Source: Paludisphaera mucosa
GTDB lineage: Bacteria > Planctomycetota > Planctomycetia > Isosphaerales > Isosphaeraceae
Length of the DNA stretch: 64,000 bases
Direction of reading: 5' to 3'
Assembly (NCBI RefSeq): GCF_029589435.1
Contig: NZ_JARRAG010000002.1
Coordinates: 4,030,001 to 4,094,000 of the forward strand
Shown here: positions 49,840-58,614 of the stretch, one piece after another
Layout: every line of letters starts with the position of its first letter
Numbering within the stretch: the first letter of the stretch is position 1
Notes under the pieces: model-generated
The model's database searches: none
What the model was told of the DNA's origin: nothing
Seen by the model: the letters and a program-made list of their open reading frames with translations, nothing else
Translations under genes and position numbers: made by a program

Positions 49840-50571
49840 TCAGGCGTGGCTGGTCGTCACCCTGTCGAAGACCCGGCGGAAGTTGCCGCCGCCGATCTTG
49901 CCGACCTCGTCGGGCGTGAAACCCTGGCGAAGCATCTCGGCGACCGGGGCCTTGAAGAATCCGCCGGCCAGGCCGGGCCGGGCGGCGTTGGTGGACCGGC
50001 CGGCCCGGGTGGACAGGATGTCGGTGTCGCTGCCGATGCCGACGTGGTCGACGCCGACGACGTCCGCCATCGCCTTGAGGCCGCCGACGTACTCCTCGAT
50101 CGAGTCGGACAGCTTCGTCCACACGCCGATCACGCCGCCGGCGTCGGCGAAGACGCGGGCGTGGTCCTTGCTGATCAGCCGCGGGGCCATCATCTTCGCC
50201 ATCCGGGGGTTCTTGCCCGGCCGCGCGTCGAGGCTGGTGTGGGAGACGATCACCGGCTGCGTGGACGCCTTCAGCGCGCCCAGCACCGTCTCGTGGGCGG
50301 CGTGGGCCAGGTCGACGACGATGCCCAGCCGGTTGCACTCCTTGACGACGTCGGCGCCGAAGGCGGTCAGGCCGCCCAGGCGGGCGGGCTCGGTGTAGAT
50401 GTCGCCGAGCGGCGCGACCTTGTCACGCTTGTCGTGCCGCAACTGATGGTGCCGCAGCCCGCGCTTGTAGAGACGTTCGCCCCGACCGCCGCCGTCGGAA
50501 ATTCGCGCCTCGTAGGATTCGATCGCATGTTTTGCGTCCAGGATGGGGTGGATCGAGGCGTCACGAATTCC
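49840..50571 (-). pseudogene. 5'-truncated M19 (membrane) dipeptidase
   Basis: The frame keeps the C-terminal two thirds of an M19 dipeptidase: LYKRGLRHHQLRHDK, GDIYTEPARLGGLTAFG, GIVVDLAHAAHETV, PVIVSHTSLDARPG, DHVGIGSDTD and GGGNFRRVFDRV. It lacks the N-terminal part with the HxD metal pair and the bridging Glu region. The reading frame begins directly after the stop codon of the upstream gene (50572-50574), and the first ATG/GTG-type start is far inside. Two metal-ligand His (DLAH, VSHTS) remain. Most likely a pseudogene left by a deletion that joined it to the upstream gene. Confidence 0.7.
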
Positions 50572-51093
50572 TCAGCCGCGGGCGGACCACAGCCGATCCC
50601 ACAGGCCGAAGACCGTCGGGAAGGTGGCCCGAGCCCGGGCCCGGAACGGGATCGCCTCCGGGACCGGAAGGTTCTCTGGGACCTGGGTGAGGAGCAGCAG
50701 TCCGGCCAGGGTCCCCGCCGCCACGGCGAAGAAAACGTGCCCCGCTCGGTGGAAATCGATCGCCGTGAACGGAAGGCCCGTCGGCAACCGATCGTGGATC
50801 GCTTCGAGCAACAGGCTCGTCGGCAGGCGGAACGGCGGGGTCAGGTATCCGTAATTGGTGAACGACAGGTACATCATCCCGAATCCGCTGAAGGCCGCCA
50901 GGAACATCGCGCGGCGCCCCTGTCGGTTGTAGGGGGCCATCGCGATCGCGAAGAAGGTCCAGAAGGCGAGTTCCGTGAGCCCTTCCGACCCCCTCAGCAC
51001 GACCGAGTAACGGACCAGCGCCAGCATCACCGCGGCGAGGATCACCCAGGCCATCATCCGCCGCATCGAAAACCGGACGCCGGGAAGTCGCAT
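50572..51093 (-). CDS. Hypothetical membrane protein, 173 aa
   Basis: ATG 51093 after GAGGC. Four hydrophobic segments: MMAWVILAAVMLALVRYSVV, LTELAFWTFFAIAMA, RAMFLAAFSGFGMMYLSF, and HVFFAVAAGTLAGLLLLTQV. The Tyr-rich loop SFTNYGYLTPPFRL lies before the last helix. It starts with a basic head (MRLPGVRFSMRRMM) typical of planctomycete inner-membrane proteins. No function recognised. Its stop abuts the truncated dipeptidase, so the deletion junction may have removed its original neighbour. Confidence 0.7.
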   Translation of the reverse strand: MRLPGVRFSMRRMMAWVILAAVMLALVRYSVVLRGSEGLTELAFWTFFAIAMAPYNRQGRRAMFLAAFSGFGMMYLSFTNYGYLTPPFRLPTSLLLEAIHDRLPTGLPFTAIDFHRAGHVFFAVAAGTLAGLLLLTQVPENLPVPEAIPFRARARATFPTVFGLWDRLWSARG

Positions 51094-51242
51094 GGTCTTG
51101 CCTCGTCGTCGTGACCGGTCCCGGACCGCGAGCGGCGACCGGTGGACGTCGAGGATAGCCGTAAAGGGCCGACGTGGTCGAGTCGATCCCCTTATCGCGG
51201 GCGATCCAGGTCCATGACCGCGCCTCCTCGGCGACGTCGATC

Positions 51243-52035
51243 TCAGGACCCGGGCCCGTTCGGGAAGGGCGGGTGCCTGGGGCCGAAGGGGCCGCCGCGA
51301 TTCTCGGCGGCCTTGCGCCGCCATTCTTCGGACTCGCGGCGCATCTGGTCCATCCGGCGGCGGATGTCGTCGGGAGGCGGGTTGGGGTCGGCGGGGGGTC
51401 CGAGCGGGGGTGCGCCCGGGACCGGCGGGCCGCCGCTGCGGGAGCCGGCGTCCTTGCTGAAGAGGGCGAAGTACCAGCCGGTGGGGTCGCCGGTGCCGGC
51501 CTGATAGACCTGGTTGCACCCGGCTTCGTACTGCGAGGCGTTGTCTACCAGTTGCTTGAGGATCTTGCCGAACTCCGTATCCGCCGGCAGGTTCAGCCGG
51601 GCCGAGGCGTCGCGCGCGGCCTGGGCCGAGCGGGCGACCGCCTGCTGGTACGCGGACTGGTGATTCCGGAAGAGCTGCAGGACCTGTTCGCGCGTCGGCG
51701 GCGGGGTCGTCTCGGCCGCGGCCTTGATCCGCTCGCCCTCGGCCTCGATTTCGAGCAGGCCGGCCCACGAGTCCCGGCCCGCGTCGGAGTCATTTGCGGG
51801 CGGGCGGGCCGCGAGGGGCCGGCTCCGGCTCGTCCATCAGGCCGTAGGGTTCGTCGACCGCCGGCTCCGGCGGCGACGCGGGAGCCGGTCTCAGCCTGGG
51901 CCTCGGCGCGGCGGCCGGCGGCTGCGGGCTCCGCGTCACCGTCCCGCAGTCATTGCATCGCCGCCGCCGGCCCGCCAGCGCGAGGTCGACGGCCTGGGGC
52001 TTGGCGCAGAACGGGCAGGCGACCCGAATCTCCAT
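51243..52035 (-). CDS. Zinc-ribbon protein with apparent +1 frameshift
   Basis: ATG 52035 opens an 81-residue frame with a zinc ribbon (CPFC ... CNDCG) and a Pro-rich linker, stopping at 51792-51790 in AAA TGA C. Skipping one base there continues as DSDAGRDSWAGLLEIEAEGE ... QYEAGCNQVYQAG and GDPTGWYFALFSKDAGSRSG to a stop at 51243-51245. The second frame has strong coding bias but no ATG, GTG or TTG start until near its end, so it needs the first half. Joined length is about 263 aa, parallel to the neighbouring paralogue (zinc ribbon, linker, GDPAWY...KAGTRVGGP). Either a recent indel, a base error or programmed frameshifting. Confidence 0.65.
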
Positions 52036-52222
52036 CGCAAACCCCTCCCGGAGACGACGCCGAACCGGTCCCGGGCCCCAGGCGCGGACCCTCCGATCTC
52101 GACCACGACACAGGCCCGAGAGGTGCCAATAGATCGCGAATGATCGAAAATCCAGGACGACCCGCTCGGCCCCGGGATCCGCGACTCCAAAGGACGACCG
52201 TCGCCCCGTCGCGCCGGCGTCC

Positions 52223-53410
52223 TCAGCCACCGGGAGTGGGAACGTGTCCGGGGAGGTTGGGGACGAGCGACGAGGGCGGTCCGCCCACCCGCGTGCCGGC
52301 CTTGGTCGTGGTCGCGAGGCGATACCAGGCCGGGTCCCCCTCGCCGACCGATTCGATCGCCCGGATCAACTCCTCGTTCTTCGCCGCCGAGGTCGACACC
52401 TGGTCCATTGCGGCCCGGGCCGCGGGGTCTGCCACCTCCTGGAGCCTGGCGGTCGCGGCCCGGGCCGCCGCGGCCATCCGCCTCAACGACTGCAAGAGCG
52501 GCCCTTGCAGGTTGCGGCGCAGCTCGCGGACCTGCCCGCCGGTCGGCAGGGGCGTGGTCTCGGACTGGTCGAGGTTCATCCTGAGGAACGTCGTCGACGT
52601 CCGAACGCCGTTGAAATGGCCGGAGAAGGCCATCGTGCCGGGTTCCGGCATCGTTTCCAACGACTGGGCGAGCTGGTCGTTGATGTCGATGATCGAACGA
52701 ATCAGGCCCTCATACACGAAGGTGGGGGTGGTCGGGCTGCCGCCCCCCTGCCGCGCGAGGGCCGCGTGGTAGCTCGCGACGCCGCTCGGCAGCGCCGCCA
52801 GGGTCACGACCATGCACAGGACGTTGAACGCGACGGCGAGCGCCCAGGCGACCTGCCCGCCCCCGCTCTCGCCGGAGAAGGCCCGGCCGTTGCCCCGGAC
52901 CAGGCTCACCGCCGCCCCCAGCATCGAGACGGCCGCCAGGAGCATCGAAGCCAGGCTGCAGAGGCCGGCGGCCATGAAGACCAGGACCCCCGCGGCCCTG
53001 GTCGCCGGCTGGCTCATCAGGCCGACCGCCAACGCCGAGACGACCAGCGTCGCGACCGGAGCCTTGATCGCCAGGTCCCGCAGCGGGAGGTTCCAGGGCT
53101 CGCCGCGACGCTTCCCGCCCGCCTTCCCGCCCGTCGGCCGGATCCGCCGGGGGGCCGACGCCTCCTCGTCGGCCGGGGCGCGACGGGGGGGCAGGGGGCC
53201 GGCCGACGCGCTCAGGGCCTCGTCCAGCCCGAACGGGTCATGGACCGGCGGTTCGGGGCGCGACGCCCCCACCTTCATCGCGACCGGCCGGGCGGCCTCC
53301 GGGAGCCGTATCACGATCCCGCACTGCGGGCATCGCCCTTTCTTACCGGCCATCGCCGCGTCGACGGCGTGGGCCTTGCCGCAGTTGGGGCAGGCGAACT
53401 TGAGCTTCAT
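52223..53410 (-). CDS. Zinc-ribbon membrane protein of unknown function
   Basis: 395 residues, ATG 53410 after GGGGGAG. The N-terminal zinc ribbon is FACPNCGKAHAVDAA ... GRCPQCGIVIRLPE. A Pro/Arg-rich linker with HDPFGLDEAL follows, then four hydrophobic segments (VATLVVSALAVGLM, GVLVFMAAGLCSLASMLLAA, VSMLGAAVSLV, WALAVAFNVLCMVVTLAA). A helical C-terminal domain ends GDPAWYRLATTTKAGTRVGG. It is paralogous to the frameshifted gene downstream. The ribbon-plus-membrane layout is frequent in planctomycetes; role unknown. Confidence 0.8.
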   Translation of the reverse strand: MKLKFACPNCGKAHAVDAAMAGKKGRCPQCGIVIRLPEAARPVAMKVGASRPEPPVHDPFGLDEALSASAGPLPPRRAPADEEASAPRRIRPTGGKAGGKRRGEPWNLPLRDLAIKAPVATLVVSALAVGLMSQPATRAAGVLVFMAAGLCSLASMLLAAVSMLGAAVSLVRGNGRAFSGESGGGQVAWALAVAFNVLCMVVTLAALPSGVASYHAALARQGGGSPTTPTFVYEGLIRSIIDINDQLAQSLETMPEPGTMAFSGHFNGVRTSTTFLRMNLDQSETTPLPTGGQVRELRRNLQGPLLQSLRRMAAAARAATARLQEVADPAARAAMDQVSTSAAKNEELIRAIESVGEGDPAWYRLATTTKAGTRVGGPPSSLVPNLPGHVPTPGG

Positions 53411-53528
53411 GGCCGAACTCCCCCGTGCTTGCGTCCCGGCGACGGGCCTCGCCCCGCCCAGGAAGAGGAGGGTGCCGAGGGCGGGTCCGGCCGAGAGCAA
53501 CGGCGTCGATCGTTTGCAGCCCCCATGT

Positions 53529-53553
53529 CATTGGATGCAATATCCATCCAATG
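53529..53553. repeat. Inverted repeat downstream of the GH36 gene
   Basis: CATTGGAT (53529-53536) pairs perfectly with ATCCAATG (53546-53553) around a nine-base loop, in a lower-GC patch between the GH36 stop (53616, minus) and the zinc-ribbon gene start. It could be a terminator for GH36 or an operator; no T tract. Confidence 0.35.
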
Positions 53554-53615
53554 CTCGGTGCATTTCATGATGTTCGAACGATTCGACATGGCGGTGGCGC
53601 CGGCTGGGGCGCGGG

Positions 53616-56249
53616 TCAGTCCCGGCGGCGGTAGAAGACGACGGCGGCCGCCGGGCGGGCGGGAATGTCGACCTCCAGGCCGGTCGCCATGAGGTCGCGG
53701 CCGGCGGCCTCGCGAGGCTCCGTCGCGTCGAGCGTAGATAGCGCATACACGGCGTCGGCGTCGAGGCCGTGCAGCTTCAGCCGGATGCGGGCCTCCGGAG
53801 CGTCCTGGCGGCGGAAGGCCTGGACCGCGCCCTCGCGGCGCTCGGGGGCGTTGTACTGCCAGGCGATCCAGGCGTCGGTCGCGAGCGAGTAGGGGGTCAG
53901 GGCGTAGAAGTCGTCGTAGTAGAACCGGCTCAGCTCGCGCCAGCGGCCGACGAGCGTCCGGAGCGTCTTGTAGTCGATCCCGCGCTCGCGGACGTCGACG
54001 CCGCAGCTGATGCTCGGCGTGGCGTTGCTCCAGAAGGCGTAGGGGTCGACGGCCGAGAACCCCGCGCCCATGTACGAGGCGTCGCGGGCCGCCGTGGTGC
54101 CCGAGCCGAAGTAGGGGAGCCAGGGCGAGAGCCCGTACGTCATGCCCTGGTCGGCGATCGCCTGGAAGGCGTAATCCGTCCGCCAGAGCGGCACCGCGCG
54201 ACGCATCGTCTCCAGGTCGTTGCGCCGGCCGCCGCTGGCGCATGAGTCGATCAGCAGGCCGGGGCGGCGGCGGATCAGCTCGTCCCAGTAGGCGAGGTAG
54301 CCGACGACGTGGTGGTTCTCGGTCACGCCCCGCCGATCGGGCGCGTCGGCCGCCCGCCAGAAGGGGAGCGGGTCGATGTTGAAGTCCTGGCGATACAGGT
54401 CGACTCCCTGCTCGGCGAGCGTGCGGTCGACGTGGTCCGTCAGCCATTCCCGGGCCGCGGGGGAGCCCAGGTTCAGCAGCTTCGAGGCGTCCTCGCCGGG
54501 CCGGCCCTTGCGATCGAACGGCGTGAAAGTCGAGGCGTCGGGCGTCGCACCCGGCTTCAGCCAGCCGTAGCTCCACGCCGAGCCGGGGTTGCGATCGACG
54601 GCGAACTCCAGCGCCGCGTCGTGAGTCGCGCCCGAGGTCGTCGCGAGGGTCGCCGTCAGGCTCGTCGAGTCGAAGCCGTGGCCGTTGCCGCCGGGGCCGA
54701 CGACGAAGTCGATCGCATCGCCCCGGGCGACCGTCAGTGACCGGTCGCAGCTCGGCTCGCGGCCCTTCTCGCCGACCCGATCCTCGAAGATCGGCTTGCC
54801 GGCGAGCAGGACGTGGACGTCGGTCGTCGCCTTGGGATCGGCGGCGCGGAAGGCCGCGCGGATCGCGACGTCGCCGGCCTCGGGGGCCGTCCAGCGGACG
54901 ACGCAGAACTCGCCGTCGGGTCCGGGGTGGAACGTCATCCCGCGGGGCGCGACGTGGATCGCGCCCAGTTCCCGGGGCTCGTCCGACAGGTTGGCGATCA
55001 CCACCGGGTCGACGCCGATCGAGGCCGACGACCACGACCGCAGGCCGGGCGACTCGGCCGTCCCGGGCGCGTGGCGGGGGAGCAGCCATTCGGAGTGGTT
55101 CTCGTACAGCCAGGTCCCCGGCGCGACCCGTTCGGGCTCGAACCAGACGATGGTCCTCAGCCCCCTGGCGTGGGCGTGGTCGCTGACCGCCCGCAGGCCG
55201 CGCGGGAACCGCTTCGCGTCGACCTCCCAGGTGCCGACCTGGGGCCAGCCCTGCTCCTGGACGTACCAGCCGGCGTCCATCCACCAGGCGTCGAGCTTGA
55301 TCCCTTCCTCCAGATACCGATCGATGAACATGAGCTGCTTGCCCTCGTCGGCGTGGACCATCTCGCCGTACGCTCGCGAGCTGGACGCGACGAACTGGGG
55401 AGGCGGCGGCGCCCCGCTGGGCCGCGTCATCCCGTGCGCCGTCATCCAGCGCCGCCAGACGTTCTGCGACCGCGCCCGGTCCCCGTTCCAGAACTGGAGC
55501 GCCATGAGCGGGGTGCGGATCTCCTCGCCGGGGAGGAGCTTGGCGTGCACCCCTTCCTGCCCGGCGCGGATGCGGACGCCGTCGGCCTCGGCGGCGAAGG
55601 TCCCCGCCCACTGGGCCGGCCAGCCGACGGCGACGATCAGGCCCGCGTCGCCTTGCTGGAGGTTGAAATACGGCCAGTCGTCCCCCGACGGCCGCCCGGC
55701 CGACCCGCCGAAGCGAGAAGAGGTCCCCGGGGCCAGGGGCGTTGCGAACGGCTCGTAGTCGCCGGCCGTGCAGATCGAGCCCCGGGCGTGGTGCAGGACG
55801 GCCGCGCCGCCGCCTCCCGTCCAGATCCCGTCGAGGCCCTGCACGTCCTCCAGGATCGGCGTCTCGGCCGCACCTCCGTTGCGGAAGACGACCGTCCACT
55901 CGACGGTCGGGAAATCCTTGTAGACGATCGCCGTGCAGCGGACGACCAGGCCGGTCGCCCGGTCGGTGTACGTCGCGACGCGTTCGCTGCGGGTCGGGTC
56001 CAGCTCGCGCGATTCGTGGGCCTTCTCCCACGTCTTCAGCAGTCCCGCCGAAGGTCGGCCCGCGTACCGGAACGAGAACGGGGCCGACGCATCCGGGCCG
56101 TCGAGATGCTCCGCCACCCACCGCCGCAGCCGCGCCATCTCCTCGGGGGCGGGCGCGACCACCCCGGCCGTCGCCGGTATTCCGACCGCGAGCGCCGCAG
56201 CGGCGGCGAAGAGGATCCGGCGAGGACGAACCAGTACCGACGTCAGCAT
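53616..56249 (-). CDS. GH36-type alpha-galactosidase with inserted beta module, secreted
   Basis: 877 residues; ATG 56249 after AGGAG; signal peptide RRILFAAAAALAVGIPATAG. N-terminal beta-supersandwich (about 35-280), then the catalytic TIM barrel. The nucleophile is Asp622 (DLYRQDFNID) and the acid/base Asp678 (CASGGRRNDLE). A stretch of about 175 residues (about 412-588) interrupts the barrel. It holds a jelly-roll-like module found elsewhere in planctomycete secreted proteins (VRWTAPEAGDVAIRAAF, DVHVLLAGKPIFED, GNGHGFDSTSLTATL, NPGSAWSYGW). C-terminal beta domain at about 790-877. Hydrolyses terminal alpha-galactosides or a related sugar; the insert may bind carbohydrate. Confidence 0.85.
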   Translation of the reverse strand: MLTSVLVRPRRILFAAAAALAVGIPATAGVVAPAPEEMARLRRWVAEHLDGPDASAPFSFRYAGRPSAGLLKTWEKAHESRELDPTRSERVATYTDRATGLVVRCTAIVYKDFPTVEWTVVFRNGGAAETPILEDVQGLDGIWTGGGGAAVLHHARGSICTAGDYEPFATPLAPGTSSRFGGSAGRPSGDDWPYFNLQQGDAGLIVAVGWPAQWAGTFAAEADGVRIRAGQEGVHAKLLPGEEIRTPLMALQFWNGDRARSQNVWRRWMTAHGMTRPSGAPPPPQFVASSSRAYGEMVHADEGKQLMFIDRYLEEGIKLDAWWMDAGWYVQEQGWPQVGTWEVDAKRFPRGLRAVSDHAHARGLRTIVWFEPERVAPGTWLYENHSEWLLPRHAPGTAESPGLRSWSSASIGVDPVVIANLSDEPRELGAIHVAPRGMTFHPGPDGEFCVVRWTAPEAGDVAIRAAFRAADPKATTDVHVLLAGKPIFEDRVGEKGREPSCDRSLTVARGDAIDFVVGPGGNGHGFDSTSLTATLATTSGATHDAALEFAVDRNPGSAWSYGWLKPGATPDASTFTPFDRKGRPGEDASKLLNLGSPAAREWLTDHVDRTLAEQGVDLYRQDFNIDPLPFWRAADAPDRRGVTENHHVVGYLAYWDELIRRRPGLLIDSCASGGRRNDLETMRRAVPLWRTDYAFQAIADQGMTYGLSPWLPYFGSGTTAARDASYMGAGFSAVDPYAFWSNATPSISCGVDVRERGIDYKTLRTLVGRWRELSRFYYDDFYALTPYSLATDAWIAWQYNAPERREGAVQAFRRQDAPEARIRLKLHGLDADAVYALSTLDATEPREAAGRDLMATGLEVDIPARPAAAVVFYRRRD

Positions 56250-56396
56250 CGGTTGCGCTCCTGATCGGGGGGGGACGCCCCGGACGGGCGATCGTACGCG
56301 GGCGGGGCGGTCGGGCGGGGTCGCGGGGCGATCGGCTTCGATCGATCCCCGCGGCGCAGTTGTACTCCTCCCTGCATCGGGCGGCAATGAGTGCGC

Positions 56397-57269
56397 TCAG
56401 GCCCGGAACGCGCGAAGGGCCCTCTCGGCGCGACGGCGGGCGAGGGCGACGCGGAGGAGGGCGATCGGGATGTTGCACTTGAAGGCCACCTTCCACGCCC
56501 CCAGCCGCGTCAGTCGATAGTCGTCGCCGTCGAGGACCATGTAGCCGGCCCGCACCTGCACCTTCATCGCCTCGTCGAACAGGGCGTGCGAGTAGGCCAC
56601 GGGGTCGAAGGGGGCGGCGATCAAAGCCGCGTCGCCGCGGCCGGCCGCTTCCAGGCGAGCCTCGTGGAGCCGGGCCAGGGGCGCTGGGCCGTCGACTTCG
56701 AAGACGGCCAGGGACGACCAGCCCGGCCAGCTCGCGAAGGGCCACTGCAGGAAGGAGGTCTCGGACAGGTTCATCGTCGCCAGCCCGCCGCCGCCCGCGT
56801 GGCGGGTCATGTGGCCCAGGATCCGGAAGTCGTTGCTGGAGAAGACGACCGACGCGACGGTCCCGGTCCGGGGGTGCGCCGCGAGCGCCGTCAGGGCTTC
56901 GTGCTCGCGCGTCACGAGGTGCAAGGCCGTCGTCGGCCCGTAGCCGAGGGCAGCCCAGGCCTGAGACGCCGATCGGACGGCCGAGGCGAATTCCGCGGGG
57001 GTTTCCGGGTCGTCGACGTCGACCGATCGGACGTCCAGCGCGGCGGGCTGGCGATACTGGTCGCGAAACCAGACGTACCATGGGTGGTGGGCGATGATCA
57101 GCACGATCGCGCTCGCGACGCCGAGGAAGGGCGCGGCGTTCAGGAAGGGTCTCAAACCGGCCGGGGACGCGGCCGAGCCGAGGACGGCCAGGAAGCCGGC
57201 GGCGGCCGCGCCCAGCAGCACGAGCGCGACGAAGAATCCGTAGAAGGCCAGCAAGAATCTAGTCGACAT
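56397..57269 (-). CDS. Hypothetical two-helix membrane protein, 290 aa
   Basis: Two N-terminal membrane helices (LLAFYGFFVALVLLGAAAAG and FLGVASAIVLIIAHHPW) precede a soluble alpha/beta domain (TALHLVTREHEALTALAAHP, ILGHMTRHAGGGGLATMNLS, SSLAVFEVDGPAPL). The basic C terminus is IALLRVALARRRAERALR. No known family. The ATG at 57269 lies inside the end of the upstream ankyrin gene (11-bp overlap), so the two are translationally coupled and probably act together. Confidence 0.72.
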   Translation of the reverse strand: MSTRFLLAFYGFFVALVLLGAAAAGFLAVLGSAASPAGLRPFLNAAPFLGVASAIVLIIAHHPWYVWFRDQYRQPAALDVRSVDVDDPETPAEFASAVRSASQAWAALGYGPTTALHLVTREHEALTALAAHPRTGTVASVVFSSNDFRILGHMTRHAGGGGLATMNLSETSFLQWPFASWPGWSSLAVFEVDGPAPLARLHEARLEAAGRGDAALIAAPFDPVAYSHALFDEAMKVQVRAGYMVLDGDDYRLTRLGAWKVAFKCNIPIALLRVALARRRAERALRAFRA

Positions 57270-58203
57270 CGTCGCCCCCTTCGGCGTCGGTCGCGCTCGG
57301 TCGATTCCAGCGGAGGTAGGGCCCGGAGAAGCGGATCTCGCCCGACCACCAGCGACGGAGGAAGGCGACCCGACGCCGCAGCCAGAAGCGGAGCCGCCCG
57401 ACGCGCCGGGCCTCGTGCTCGTCGAGGATCCAGATCACCTCGTCGTGCCCGCCTTCGCGAGCGAGGCGGTCGGCGCTCTCGCGGTAGGATTCGGCCATGT
57501 CGTGATTCGCGAGCATCGAGCGGAGCTGCTCGCGGGCCTCGCCGTCGATTCCCGTCTCGTCGAGGATCGCGTCGGCGTCGAGGGGGGTCGGGTTCTCCTT
57601 GAGATAGTCGTAAATGCCGTCGTTGCAGCCGAAGCCGGCGTCCTCGGCGATCTCGCGAGGGCTGCGGTTCAGCATGACGTCGCGGAGCGAGGGGTCGGCT
57701 CCGCGCTCCAGCAGGAGCCGTACGACCTCGGGACGGCCGCCCCGCGCCGCCTCCATGAGCGGCGTCTCCTCGCCGTCGATCGTCGCCCTCTGGTCGACCC
57801 GCGCCCCGGCGTCGAGGAGCATCCGGGCCTTGGCGACGCGCCCGCGCGACGCCGCCATGTGCAGGGGGGTCCAGCCGTTGAGCCCGGTGCCGTTCACGTC
57901 GGCTCCGCCCGCGATCAGCGTCGCCAGGACGGCCGTCGAGGCCTCCGCCTCCGACTCGACGGCCCAGAGCAGGGCGGAGTAGCCGTCGGCCGTGACGACG
58001 TCGGGGTTGGCCTCCCGCGCCAGCAGGAACGCGGTCAGGTCGGGGTCGTCGCCCAGGACGGCCATGATCAGGGGGGTATAGCCGAACTCGTCGCGCGATT
58101 CCAGGTATCCCGGCTCCTCGACGACCCGCCGCTTGACCTCTTCAGACCGGCCACGCCCTCCCTCCGACGGGGATTCCTCGCTTTCGCCATCCGGCCTGAC
58201 CAC
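57259..58203 (-). CDS. Ankyrin-repeat protein, 314 aa
   Basis: GTG 58203 is chosen because AAGGAGG lies six bases upstream; the frame is open to a TTG at 58266. Five ankyrin repeats span about 35-190: YTPLIMAVLGDDPDLTAFLL, YSALLWAVESEAEASTAVLA, WTPLHMAASRGRVAKARMLL, ETPLMEAARGGRPEVVRLLL and RSPREIAEDAGFGC. The C-terminal part is charged, with WILDEHEARRVGRLRFWLRR. Predicted cytoplasmic adaptor for the overlapping membrane protein gene. Confidence 0.85.
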   Translation of the reverse strand: MVRPDGESEESPSEGGRGRSEEVKRRVVEEPGYLESRDEFGYTPLIMAVLGDDPDLTAFLLAREANPDVVTADGYSALLWAVESEAEASTAVLATLIAGGADVNGTGLNGWTPLHMAASRGRVAKARMLLDAGARVDQRATIDGEETPLMEAARGGRPEVVRLLLERGADPSLRDVMLNRSPREIAEDAGFGCNDGIYDYLKENPTPLDADAILDETGIDGEAREQLRSMLANHDMAESYRESADRLAREGGHDEVIWILDEHEARRVGRLRFWLRRRVAFLRRWWSGEIRFSGPYLRWNRPSATDAEGGDDVD

Positions 58204-58614
58204 GGCGGCCTCCTTCGACGACGAGAACTGATCCAAGATGCCTATCGGAAGAACAAAGACGCTCAATTCTTGGGCTGCCAGGCGGAACGCCAGGGCCTAT
58301 TGAGCGGCTATCTTCTTAACTTATCCCGCCATCTTGCCAGGACAGGCGTCGGCATGGCCTTTGCTCGACCCGGATCCGTGCCCGAGGCGGTGATCGTGGA
58401 GTCTGCTCCCGTTCTCACGCTGCCGCAAGACTCGTTCGAGTCCACGAACGCCTTTTCGACCTACATTTTCTCCATGGGATCGAGCCGACTCGCGGACGGC
58501 GCGACGAAGCGACCGCAGGCCCGGCGCGTCCCGAATGGGGTTGAGATCCGGGGGGGCGCCCGCTAAAGATGCAGTGGCGGCTCTGATCCTTTTGCACCGG
58601 GTGGTACACCAAGA
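58204..58614. other. Divergent intergenic region before hemH
   Basis: 411 bases between the ankyrin gene (minus) and hemH (plus). It must hold promoters for both. I see no gene and no clear consensus; the hemH ribosome site is weak (GGTGGT upstream of ATG 58615). Confidence 0.4.
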
